Source: Oreocharis arfaki
Lineage: Eukaryota > Chordata > Aves > Passeriformes > Paramythiidae
DNA length: 64,000 nucleotides
Reading direction: 5' to 3'
Assembly: GCA_013398015.1 (NCBI GenBank)
Contig: VZRR01002778.1
Span: 372,001-436,000, forward strand
Position numbers and translations under genes: made by a program. Below, piece by piece: positions 37,241 through 50,060 of this stretch (within the stretch, counting starts at the first letter, position 1; the number at the start of each line of letters is the position of its first letter). The notes below the pieces were generated by a model. It was not told the origin of the DNA, did no database searches, and saw only the letters and a list, made by a program, of their open reading frames with translations.

Positions 37241-39926
37241 AGAAATTTAAAATTTGCTTCTGGGAAAGACTTTTGTATCCTCTCTTCTCTAGAAAGGCAA
37301 GATCTGCTTGAGATACTTGCTTTATCTGCACAATTAAAGGGAATAGCACATTCTGGTTTCCAGATATATAACCAGGCAAATACTTATCTTCAATAGTTTG
37401 GAGTTGATATGGATAAAGAGGACAAAACATAATTAATATACTACAGGGTTTTGATTCTGTTGCTTTTTTTTTCTATTGCTTTTTTGTACCTTACCTCTTT
37501 TGATTTAGCTTTGCAGCCCTTCAGTAGTTTTCTGAGAAACTTCTCTAAATAAAAGATTTTTGCTGGGCAACCTGCTGATTTAAGGTACTATATCAGCTGA
37601 ACCAAAGCCATTTTTCTCTTTGAATTCTGCTTTCCTCTAAGTATAATCATTCAGTCCTCTTCTAAGTAGCATGAGTATTAAAAAGTGTCTATATGTATGT
37701 ATAGGGCCAAATGTGTGTACCGCTTTTATAGGACTGTATTTTTCTTTTTTTCTCATTTCAAGTTTTTAAACTTCTTTTTGACAACAGTGCTATAAGAGGT
37801 GTTCTGCTGTGGTTATAGACTGTCTTGGTTGGCATCTGATTTCTTAAGCGCTCACCAGAACAGTGTCATTAATTTCAGTAAAAAGAGGAAATATTTGCTG
37901 AGATTTTCAAGACTTAAAAAGATGTGCCGTGTATTGTGATATGTTTTTAATAGAAGAAATAGTCACAGAAACAGGTGGGAAAAATTTTCCTATGTCATGA
38001 TCAGTGAGATCAGTACCAGATTTATGCTCATGGACCTTGTTGCTGTCTAGAGGCTTTCTTATGTACTCCCTCATTGATGGCAGCAGAAGTTCAATCAACA
38101 CACAGAACCAGGGCAATATATGGGTCTAATTCCTGCAGCACTGTGTATGTGACAATGGGCATTTTGTAACCAAGAGGAAAACAGCAAAGATAGTAGGCAT
38201 CAAAATTCAAAGATCTCAAAAATAATGGGCAAGGACACCTCAGTTGTTAGTAACAGCCATAATCACAGTCAGCATATTTTGATTTAATCTTTTCTGAGCC
38301 AGTATCTTCCTGAAGAGGCAGGGGCTTGGCTACCTGCCCACCTCCTGCTGTGCAGCAGTGCCAGGGACAGACGGACCCACGCTCCAGGGGAGGTGTTGGA
38401 GGGCAATCCTGGCTCTGCTGCAGCCATCTCTCCTGGTGCTGCAGTGCCCGTGTTTCTTCAGCTGCCTCTGCTGGGAGACACTTCCCTTGTAAAAGTAGCT
38501 CTGATGAAAAGACAGGGAGGTCTCAGGCCATACTAGTTTCCCTTATGATATCTGTAAAGAAAGGCAGTCCCTGTTGCTGCGTTTCGTTTGGCTTGAGCCT
38601 CACGAAGCATTTTCCTTCTCAGAAGACTAAGCTTCAGCTCAGCTTCAACTCAGAAAATCAAGCCCAGGCATATATTTTACAGCTCATAAGTAGTTATAGC
38701 ACATGGAAGAAAACGTAGGCTAGTCATCAAAATAAGGGGCAGTGTTACAGCTTTTGCGGTCATGTAATCAAAAATATTCTTTCCTTTTTTGCACTGAGCC
38801 ACTTGCAGTCTGTAATACACCGAAAAGAGATTTTATGTTTCCTTTCCCCCCGCTCAGTTTCCAGCAAGGAAAACAAGTGCTCTGCTTCAGCAAGTGAATC
38901 CACCCATGCTTGTGATAACATACAGGCTGTGTGTGAGAATTATACCAATAATTACTGTTTAGAAGTGCTCTGCATGCAGATGCCATAATAGGGCATTGAG
39001 AATGTATCACATAGTTAGGAGAAACACAATAGGAATCTTTCTGTGAGTGAAATAATTATATTTTAGCCACGTTGGAACCAAATAATCTAGCTAGCTCTAA
39101 GTCTTCATTCACGTGTAAAAAGATTATTTATGCATTGTAATGCACCCTTGTTCAAATAATTGTGCTGGAATATTCTGTGAAAGTTTTTGAACAGCTCTGT
39201 AATAGCCGTAGTGTTTTAGGTGACAGCAGTATCATTAGTAACCTGCATAAGTATTTCCAACCATGTGCAAATTCATCTTTTATTCCACTGTAATTGATCC
39301 CAGTGTTTTCACCTTCCGTATATTTCAAGAGACGTTATCTCTATTTGAAACCCTTCCCTAGCCTGAGCAGCTCCATGCACAGGTTAGATAATCCTGTGTT
39401 GGTGTAGGAGAGAAGTGACACCGTGTGCTGTTCAAGGCCCACCTCTGCAGGGTGGGCAGGAAGACAGAGTGGTTCAGAGGAGAGCCGCAACAAGGGGAGG
39501 ATTGCTCTTCAAGGTCTGTTTGTCTGGAGAGGCACAGTGCTGGGTAAGGCAACCGGAGGCAGCTCTCAAAGATCTCTTATGCCCATTTGAAATATTTTTA
39601 ATGAGGTCCTTTAGCAAAGGTTCTTAAAACCTTTAAGCACAAAAATCCTCTCATAAATAGTAACTGAATAAAAGAGAGGAAATTTATTCTTCTCCAGAAC
39701 TGGAAATTGATGGAAATATCTCTAAATATTTATCCTGTCTTTATATGGTGTCTCCAAGTATCCTCCTACAAGGACCTGTTATTTGTCTGATCTGGTGCAG
39801 CTGTTTTTGTGGTCATAAATAAAGAAACGACATTGCTTCTAGTGCCTGCATGAGTATCTTGAAGCAAGAACATCATCAAAAATACCCCCCAGTGAAAATC
39901 TGAAAAAGCTTGGCCTGTTTAATTTG

Positions 39927-39956
39927 ACAAACAAACAAACAAACAAATAAACAAAA
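39927..39956. repeat. (ACAA)n microsatellite
   Basis: About seven ACAA units, with one AATA interruption near the right end. Confidence 0.9.
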
Positions 39957-42900
39957 GTGACTTGATAGAATGCAGGGCAACTTCAGCATATTAAAGGACT
40001 TCATTGTAGTGGAGAAGGGCATAATAATAGATGCACAGGGCATGTGCATATCCCCATCAGGCAAACAGATTTATGAAAGGGAGCATGATTAGCTGCTGGA
40101 GTAAACTTACCAGGAAAGAGATGAATTGGCAGTCCCTTGATGTTTACAGATTGAGACTGAATGCCTTTCAAGATGATATGCCTAAGGCAGTCATAAATTA
40201 TGCTTTAGTCTAATTTATGTTACCAGCTTAATGTGAGTAAATAAGGTAAATGGGTGAAATAAACCTGTGACATTGAGAATAATCCAATTGTTCCTTAAGA
40301 CATTAAATATGTGGAAAAATGGAGTAATCTCAAAGTCTCTGACTAAATCATTAACAAAATGAAGCAATGTTTGCGAGTGCCATAAGCACATTTTCAGATG
40401 GGCTGCAGTGTTTTTAATATGTACATGCATAGATTAATTTTCTCACTTTTTATTTTGACCCAGGTTTTGTGGAAAAGATATATGCCATTTCTGAATGTAG
40501 TGTAGCCATGCCAAAATGAATTGCATGTACGTGCTATTGCGCCTCTGAGAGGTGCATACGTGTAGTATCCAAATGCCAGTCATGGCTTGAATTTGATTGC
40601 ATTTGTTGTGAGAATCAACTTCTTCCTCACTTTTTCACAAGAATTTAGTTGTACAAAGATTTAAAAAATTGATTTGTAGGCTATTGCTTAGTCAAAAACA
40701 CTTAGCATCTTTTGTTTGGAAAATCAACCCTCCAGTCCTTCTAGAAGCTAACAGAAAGTATTTTCAAATGGTAATAGCATTCTAGGCAGAAATCCAGAGC
40801 ATTATATTTGCTGCCTGAGATTATAATGTAGGAGTTGTAATATATTCCCTAATTAAAAATATCATGCACAGTAGTGATTTTATTATTCATTTATTATCTG
40901 GACCATTGAACTAATCTGAAGAAAAGCAGCATTCTCAGGGGCACAAGTGAAGAGGTTCCCTTTCTATTTTTCCAGCAAAAGGGACAGTATTTTTTGTTTG
41001 AAAAATAAGGATTTCCCATAACTTGCTACACAATTATTGTTAGACTTTAGGTAAAAGGTTTTATTTCTTGTCTGAAGGAACATTCAGGGTTACTTTTGTG
41101 ACCTTTATGTTTTGTGGTATATGGGTAATGCTTCATAAATGTAAATAAATAGGAGATTGAGAAGTAAAAAAAATAGGAGATTGGAAAATAATGTATAAAA
41201 TCTTACAACCCTTAACTGTGAGACTAAAGCTAGTTTTCAGTCATTTCAAAGAAATTGGAAGACTTAAAAATCAGAAGCAGTTGCTCTCTAGTTATTTTCT
41301 TGTTGCACCAAGCTTACAAGTATAGGCTTTTATCTCACTTATGTTGTAAGTTTCTGTCCATGTCAGTGACAAGTGGAGTCAAGCTGTTACAGATTCAGGC
41401 TGCAGAGATTTGGCTGTGAAGCAGTAGACCCAGGTGGAGTGTGCAGGTCCCCAATTCAGTCCCAAAGTCACAAATTGACACAATCTTCTAAATGACAGAA
41501 TACACTGCTGAATACTATACAGTATAGAATATATAGTGTTTAAAATCCACTATATACTTTATAACAATTTGTCCTTCTTTCCAATTGTATTGTGGGGTTT
41601 GATGCATGATGTTGGTCGGTTGTTTCCTTGAGCATCTATACCTACCAATGCTACTGCTTTTGCACTTCTGAACTTTCAGATGCTATCTATATTTCAATAA
41701 CACTAATCTATAAAGAACAAAGGTTTATTTCTTCTAAATTTTATTAGAACTGCTTTACATTTTTCATCCTTTAATCCATTTGGAATTTTTGTGGCTTTTT
41801 GACTACATGTCTTTTAAATTTTTCCTACCTCTGCGCTTTAAAACCTTGAAATCAAGAAGTCAAGAATCTCTTTATGTAATACAGACATACAGTCCATTTT
41901 TAGTTTCTTAGTAAATTTGTATAGCGTAGTACTGGAGATTCAGGACACGTAATTTGGAAAACTAACGCCTGAACCCTAGAACTGAGCAGTGCTGCATTGA
42001 CAACTGCGTGGTCACCTTTCCTTTTATAGATTTCCAGATGCTAAAGCTCATTTACTGGAATTAAAATAAAACATCAAGCATGTATATGTTCTCAGACCTC
42101 TTTCTTTTGGAAAATCACATTATTTGTATTGCAAAAATTTCTGGTCAGTTCATTTTACTGTACGTTTTTCTTGTACCATGGGTAATGTTTTTTACTGTAT
42201 GCTACTACTTCATTGGTCTACACTACAGAAATAAATATCATTATTTTTATATTATAGCCAAATTAGTAATGATGTGTATATACCTGAGTTCTTATATTGA
42301 TTTTGTCTATTTAAAACCAATTCATGTCCCGAACTAAATCTTATAGACTGTTTAACTCACGGCATGGCATTTTATTCAGCAAATGCAGCATAAAATGTAA
42401 GGATTATGTAGACAAAGGTAAACTTGGTGTTCCACTCTGCTGACAAAACTTCTTTATTTATCTTAAAATTCTACGCTGTTATACTTTAATAATTCTCTCT
42501 TACACCACAGAATATATCTACAGTATTACACAGCATTTCTGACTTTTCTATGGAACACAACACAGAGATTACTTTGCCTTCTTATTTGCTGAGTGCTGTC
42601 TCAGAAAGAAGTAATGTGATACAGAGAGATGATAGCCTGGAGCCCAGTGTATGGTTATGGCCTGTAAGTGCTTTGGTTTTTCTCAGCATGAGTTTGCTAA
42701 TTCACGTATTGATTGGTGTTCACATATCATCACTTTGCCATTAGGAATCCAGTTACTCCATTCAAGCACAATTTTAGGAAGATTATCTCTCCATACTTTT
42801 GGTTGGCACAAGGTACTTTTCCTTTCTTTGAAAAAAGAAAGTAAGCCCATGCAATACTGGAATAAGAATGCTAGTTGTAAAAGGTTACACAAATACATGT

Positions 42901-44290
42901 GTACCAAAACATTTTACAGTTTGTGTGCTAATAAAATTAAATAAGAAACTTATGTACATATCTCTTAAATGCATTACTACATACAGCTTTACCTTCAGAG
43001 AAAAACAGATTAAATCATTTATTGTTGTCTAACACTAGGTCATAAACAGCAATTTTTTCCCTTCACAATAAAGCAGCTTAATCCATTAATCCTTATGAAA
43101 AATGTAAATGTTTATATTAGCCAATTAGAACAAGGCTTTGTTGTGCTCTTGTTCTCTTTCTCTTTCAATACATACCTCATATATTATTCAATAAATTTTG
43201 TCTTTTACATTTTTTCTTTCTGCACTGTGGCTTCACTGCTTTAAAATCCAGATGTATGTTCTGATTGATACTAGGAAAAAGAAGTTTTGTTTTGGCTGTA
43301 AATTTTAAGCAAGTGTTATTAATTTCAAATCTGAATTTCTGTCTATTTTGGATTTTTCTAATGGAATAGCTAATAGTTATTGATCGAAGGCTTGATGTTG
43401 TTCCTTACCTTAGCAGCCAAAATACACAAGTAATTGCAATGTCACCTGCATTAAGCTCCCCAAAATTCAAAACTGTGGTGGAAACTAATACCTTGGTGAA
43501 GTGAAAAATTCTTACATAATTCTAATTAAACCAAGGGAAGCCAGGGTTCAAAGTGGTTTAAGGTGATGTGTTCTTTTATATCAAGTGAAAATGGAGGGAG
43601 GCATATCCACAACTACTTTGGAGGCAAGGTTTAAAACCTAAAGCAATCTTGTTAATCGGTGATTTGGTCTGAAAAGCAGGATGCAGTTCAGGCAGGACAA
43701 ATGGAAATTATTGCACTCCAGTAAGAATAATCAGCTGAGCAATGAGAGAGAGAAACTGCCTAGCTAGCCAAAAGTTGCAGAAAAAGAGATGTTTTATTGC
43801 AGGCAACACCAGTTGTCAAATTCATATTGCTGCAAGGGGAAAAAAGCCCAACCAAACCCAGCACCTGGTATCCAGGTTTGGTTATTGCACTTAATATAAA
43901 ACATTGGCCATCTGGAGAGATTGTGGAGAAAAGCATGGGGAATGATCAGAAGTCCAGAAATCATGACCTGAGGAGGAAGGAAATAATCTGCTTCCTTCAT
44001 CCAGTGACATAAAGAAATGAGCTAATGATAGAACAAGGGATTTACAGACATTAAGACATATTTTTGAAGATCTGGGGCAGATTGAAGAGAGCTGTCATGG
44101 AGTATTCAACAACAGATGTTTTTATTGAATGGCCTACACAAAAGCCTGTGAGGGTGATTTTGGCACACTTGATTCTGACTTAGGAGGAAGAAACAGACAA
44201 AAATCTTATGAGATACTTCCAGTTCAATTTTGTGTGGTTAGTAAATGTGGGTATTCCAGCATGGAATTACATAACAGAAAGAATAATCTT

Positions 44291-44305
44291 AAAAAAAAAA
44301 AAAAA
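44291..44305. repeat. Poly(A) run
   Basis: Fifteen consecutive A bases, about 60 bases before a T run of similar length at 44368-44382. The two could pair as a hairpin stem. Confidence 0.85.
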
Positions 44306-46586
44306 GGGAGCAAAGACAACCTGCTACTTTTAATTATTTACATGTTTTTTAGTTTAGGAAGTCATAATTTTTTTTTTTTTTTAATTATGACCCTCTTTGA
44401 ATAGCTTCACTTCACCTTTCATACACTCTAATTCAGCCTATACTTTGCCAGTTAAACTGACATAAAAAGTTACTGCATGTTTTTTCTCTACATTCCCTTC
44501 TGCATGATAGGAACTAACTAAAGAAATCTATAAAGGCATTACTTGATCTTTCCCTGCATCTCTGCTTAAAATTTACCCAGTCTTCAGTAAGCTACATCCT
44601 TGAATTTTGTTAGAAAAATTGTTATTTTGTTGTTTCCATGGAGAGAGCCCTTCGCCCCCCCCGCCCTTTCTGCATTTATTACTTGCAGCTCAACAATATG
44701 TCTTTAGATGGATCAAGAATCTGAAAAATCTCTCAAAATACACTCTCAGGCCAAATGCCAATGTTCCAGCAGGAATGCCCACTAGCTTTTATCAATATTG
44801 CTATAAAATCCAAGTCTCAGCTCACTTGAGTTTGTTTCTATCAGCTGATTTATGTCTCTAGTCAAAATGTATTGAAAGCATAAAATGGAGCTGAATGGCC
44901 TTCAAAAAAAGTGGCATAAAATTGAAAGGCTGAACATAGGAAAACATTTCTAATCTTACAGTCTGTTTCAGACTGCATTATTTCTACATTTTATTCTTCA
45001 TTTGCCATGTTTTTAACCTCCTTAGGTTTTTTTGCCACTTAAGAAAGAAACCTGTTTCCTTTGCAAGATTACCTTGGGAAATGAAATTTTCATATACTTT
45101 ACTACAATTGACTCAAATAGTACTGAGGTTTTAGATTGCCTATAATTTTCTGTTGGGAAAATTCTAGAGAAATGAAACAAATGAAGGGAATTTCCATTCA
45201 TCAACCTCTCTGATTCAGTACTGGCATCTAAATAACCCTCTCTGGCTCTTTACCTTTTTCTCTTCTCCCGAAGTCATTGTAGTTCTTCTTTCCTTACGCT
45301 GCATCTTTGAAACCAGAATTGCAGACCAGTTCTGTGTCCGCCATTCAAAGCCACACCCACCTCACATTTTCCCTATTTTGTACATCATCTGTGTCCCCAT
45401 GTGCTCAGGCAGGAAAGGAGGTCCTAGAATTAAGTCCAGAAATTGTCTCTCATGCATCTCAGCGTCTTCCATACTTGCTCTTCTCTTCACGTATTTTGTC
45501 CCAGGGACAACTCCTACTCAGCTATGATAAATCTCTAGGCAGAGGAAATATACTTGTCCAGTAAGCCTATACAGAACATGAATTTTAGAAGCACATTTCT
45601 GGAAGAAAAGGTGGAGAGGAGTAATGAAAAAAATGGGTCACAGGGTTGCTGATGCAGAGTAGGACTTCTGTGTTATATCACACATGCTTAATGTCTTCAG
45701 CTGGAAGCAAAAAATGTTTTGCTCCCCAAAGCAGTGGGTGTATGGTATCAAGGAAAGAAAGGGAGAGGACAATTTCTATAACACAGTTCCGTTTTTATGG
45801 ACGTCATGAATAAAAATACTCCACAAGACTGAATTTCTCATTCGTGGCCTCTGTTTTCCACAGATGGATGAAAAGTGGATAATTATAAGTGAGGAAGACA
45901 GAAGTCCTGGTGCTGTAAGAACCATTGCTGTGAGTCATGAGCCTGGAGCACATTTATTTATGACAACTTTGTATATCTTACTCTGTCCATGAGGTTGTTC
46001 ATTCCACATCAGTAATCAGCAGCACATTGGGTCAGTGGTGTTCCGAATATATTCTTTCCTAGTACAGGAGAACGTGATGTCATCATGGACATACTTTTCT
46101 TTGACTTTGGAGACTTCTTTAACTGGTGATAAATACTGGACTTTCATTTCAGATGTACAGAAAGAATGAGAGATTGGAGAATGTTTCTGATAGAGCATCA
46201 ACCTTTACTTACTCACCAAGTTCTTTCTGTAAAACGGAACTAATCAGCAGGTCCATTATCACAAGCAATCTTTCCCCTGTCACTACCTAAGTGTAATTTG
46301 CCAGCTGCTTTAAAACTTGATTATCTGCTAGAAATTTACTTGTTTTTATGTTGTTGGGCTTTTAAAAACATTTTTAAACAGACTGACATATTTCTTTCCA
46401 CAGTCACAGATATTGAACTAGGTTTTTGGGGCATGTACTCAAGTTCAAAAAATACCCAATTCCCAGCCCATAAAAATATTTTTCTCCTCTACTGGAAAAG
46501 GACCTACTGCTCTCAGTATTTGATCTCTTAATGATTTTATCTCCAAGCTTGTCTGAGTCAAAGTGTCAACCTGCCTTCTGGCCCCG

Positions 46587-47631
46587 TGTATTGGCTTTGT
46601 GTGGCAAGGTTTTGGTAGCAGGGGATCTACAAGGGTGGCTTCTGTGGGAAGCTGGTAGAAACTTCCTCTGTATCTGGTGGAGCCAATTGCAGCTGGCTCC
46701 AACACATTGCTGGGCGAGGCCAAGACCAGCAGTCACAGCTGTAGCACCTCTGGGATAACATATTTAAGAAGGGCGGGGGAAAGCTGTACGACAACAACAG
46801 CAGGCAGAGAGAGGAGTGAGAATATGTGACAGTAGCAGTCTGCAGACATCAAGGTCAGTTCAGAAGGAGAGGGAGGAGGTGCTCCAGGAGCAGAGGTTCC
46901 CCTGCAGCCCATGGTGCAGACCACGGTGAGGCAGCTGTGCCCCTGCAGCTCATGGAGGGCCACAGTGGAGCAGAGACCCATGTGGAGAGAGCCCGTGGAG
47001 GAGCCCGTGTTGGAGCATGTGATTGCCTGAAGGAGGCTGTGAGCCCTTGGAAAGTCCGTGCTGGAGCATGTTTGCTGTCAGGCCTTATGACCTCACAGAG
47101 AACCCACATTAGTCAGTGCCTGAAGGATTGAAGCCTGTGGAGAAGTTTGTGGAGGACTGTCTCATGTGGGAGATGTGTTGGAGAAAGCGAGGGTGTGAGA
47201 AGCCCTCCGCCTTGAGGAGGAAGGAGCAGTAGGAGTGTGTGATGAACTGACTGTAGCTCCCATTCCCTACCCCTCTACCCTGCTGGGGAGAAACAGGTAG
47301 AAAATTCGGGAGTGAAGTTAAGCCCAGGAAGAAGGAAGGGGTGGGGGGGAAGGTTTTAAAAAATTTAGGTAGGTTACCTTAAAACCTTAGAAAGGTTTTA
47401 AAATTTAGTTTTCATTTCTCATTACCCTACTCTTATTTTGGTTGGTGATAAATTAAACTAATTTCCCTGAGTCAAGTCTGTTTTGCCCATGATGGTAGCT
47501 GCTGAATGAACTCTCTCTCTACTTATCTGAACCCATGAGCCTTTCATTATATTTTCTCTCCCTTGCCCAGCTGAGGGGGGGAGTGATAGAGCAGCTTTGA
47601 TGGGCACCTGGCATGCAGGTGACCCATCGCA
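46587..47631 (+). mobile_element. Solo LTR of an avian endogenous retrovirus (ERVL-type)
   Basis: Starts TGTATTGGCTTTGTG and ends in CA, about 1045 bases, and looks like an avian ERVL-type LTR family recalled from memory. A TATA-like box (46761-46768) next to a GC box (46771-46779) and a polyadenylation-like signal (about 47447-47458) give the plus orientation. A degenerate tandem stretch at about 46901-47220 has a unit near 41 bases (CCTGCAGCCCATGG, then CCTGCAGCTCATGG). The flanks CCCCG (46582-46586) and CCCCA (47632-47636) differ at one base and may be a 5-base target duplication. No internal coding sequence lies beside it. Confidence 0.8.
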
Positions 47632-47636
47632 CCCCA

Positions 47637-49889
47637 AACCCGTGAACTTGTTGAGTTTGATTGAGGCATCAGTATTGACTCTGGAATACCAATTAGTAGA
47701 ACAACTCTCTTAAAGAGATTACGAGCCTTTGTTTCACTCTGTTCAATCTATATTATTCAGTTGTGGATTCAAAAATAACTTAGGAGATAAAATTTTTCTA
47801 GATACAATTTTGGAAAAATCTTTACTGAAACAATTTAAAAATCAGAATGTTTGATAATGTTGCTGTTTCTGGTGAGATTTTGGAACAAGATGAATCACAC
47901 CAAAGCAAACTCTAGAGTGTGCTGCATTCTTCCATCCAGGATTTTTAAAATCCAAGTGAAATTCCTCGCATGCAACACACCCATTTCTCACGATGAACCT
48001 ATGTCAAAGTTTTTGAAATTATTCTCACAGTTTACCATATTTTTATGTTTCTTCTTGAGTATTTTCATGTAATTCAGTAACACTAGACAAATGACAGTAA
48101 CAAAGGTTATTTCACAAATGGTGCACCTTGCTTCTCTTGCTATTTTTTGTTTCCTGTTTCCCCCATATTTAGATCCTAGACTGGTTGTTGAGAAAGTCAC
48201 ATCGAAAGAGCTCCACTTTTGAAGTTCTTTTTTCTCCGTGGAAGAATATATATATCTTTTTGCTAAGGCAGATCTTGACTGACATTCACTCTTGGCTTAT
48301 TGGTCTATCTGGAGCAGCAGAAGCTCCACACGACCAGGCAGCTGCAGGGCAGCACACTGGAGCAACAGTGAGCAGTTTGACTTTAGTGTCAAACAGTTCA
48401 TTGACTGTATAGCTCAAGAAAGCGAGTGCAATATATGCCTGAATAACCACGGAATCAAAACTTTGTAAAAGTGTACAATTCACATTTATTGGGATAAATG
48501 TGAAAAGACAGCAAATTTTAGAGTTAAAATAACTTCCAGAAATAAAATAGCTTCTAGAGGTTACTCTACACATTGCACTTGAAGAAATTTATTTTCCGTA
48601 ACTCAGGACAAAAAAGATTTTAGCTTTTTTTTTAGTTGAGTAGTCAAATATTAATTAATCTAATGTATAATTTATAGGGAAAAGACAGAAGAGATAAAAT
48701 TAAATAGGTTGAAATGTATACATAGCATGTTTCTTGTGGAAAGAGATGAAAAAGGCTGTTTTCCCCACTATTGGGGGTAGAATAAGATTATTTTATCCAG
48801 GAAGGAAAAATTTGTCTATGATATTTGCATTTCAATTAGCAAAAAAAGATTTGCAACAAGTAAAATGATTCAACCAGCTTGCTCTGCATTAGATTCTTCA
48901 ATGATAAAATAAAATCAGCAAGCTGCAGAATAGTGTGAATTCCTTAGTATCCATCTTTTCATGCTTAGCATATATTAAGTGGCCAGTTAATCAAAATTGT
49001 CTGCTCTCCTGCTCTTTAAAGAAGGTGCTTTTAGTTCATCTGCTTATTTTAAGCCTGTAAGTGTACTTGGAAAAATGTCTAGAAACCATTTAGCTAGACT
49101 ACTTGCATATTTTACATTACTGTTGATTTGGCAATTGACTTAGATTATTATTCTTGTTACAATTTTCGGTGTAGAGTATAATCTGGTAATGTTGCCTGCT
49201 TAATGTAACTGAAAGCTCAGCTGTGTTTTTTTCAGTTTGTTCAGTCACTGGTGAGAAATTTCATTTTGGAGTCTTTTGTTAGATTCAGAACTGAAAATGA
49301 CTGACATGAAATGGCAGAATTTTTTTATAAAAGGTGTTAAGAGCTCGTACTTCTGTTTTTGAAAGTGAGTGCAAAAGTATAAAAAAAAACTTACCGAATG
49401 TTCACTTAGAACTAAAAATTCAATGACTGCAGTACCCCCAAGTCTTAAGGAGCTCAACATTTAAGGCTTTAACTTGTTCTCAGTGAACTTCTTTCTATGG
49501 GAACAATGCTGATAAATTGGTCGTCTCCTTTGAACTATAGTATGTGTGGTGAAACTTAGGTAAGTTTTCATTTTACCGAGTTCCAGTTCTTCTGTCACAG
49601 AGAGGAAAAAAGGACATTCCTCCTCCCTGTCCCTTTTATCCTAGCTGGCAATTAATTTTATATAATCAGTTGTTACATTTTAATCTGAAGAGAAGCAGCA
49701 GGAAGTGTGATCAAAACTTCACATAAAATTGTTTCTTTACAGATTACAAAAGAGCTCTTCAAAAGGTTTCAGTAGGAAAAGAACATACAAATGTACTTGT
49801 TAATTGGTTGTGATAGAAATGAGTGCCTAATTTCTAATTTTAATATGTGTCACTTTAGCTTCTAATGTTTGCTTCTTGTTTCATTTTCT
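47637..49889. other. Non-coding AT-rich DNA, no gene seen
   Basis: Short open frames only (for example 47851-48072 plus and 48286-48573 minus) with no recognisable domain. Confidence 0.5.
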
Positions 49890-50060
49890 CAGCTAGATTA
49901 AAGAGCTCTTTACTACCTAGCTTTTTCTCTCTGTGAAGATACTTTCATAGAGTAATCAAGTTATTCCTCATGCTTTTTGTTAAAAGAAACAGCTTGAGCT
50001 CTTTAAATCTTCAACTCTAAAATAAGTTTTTAGATATTAAAATTTTATTTGTGTTTTTTC
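49890..50060 (-). mobile_element. Old CR1-type LINE 3' fragment
   Basis: The plus strand resembles antisense CR1 3' sequence. TTTCATAGAGTAATCAAGTT is followed by a stretch with GAAACAGCTTGAGCTCTTTA, like the family's usual AAACAGATTGAGCTCCTT. It is much diverged, and the ends are approximate. Confidence 0.5.

Larger units (their letters stand above)
37241..46586. other. Non-coding AT-rich DNA, no gene seen
   Basis: A GC-richer, CpG-poor bump at 38320-38490 starts an open frame (38326-38718, TTG start, 130 codons) with no known domain. A (CAAA)n-type run lies at 39927-39956. Positions 41515-41556 hold a cluster of AT-rich palindromes, including 9-base arms at 41530-41538 and 41548-41556. A and T runs lie at 44291-44305 and 44368-44382. 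Confidence 0.5.
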
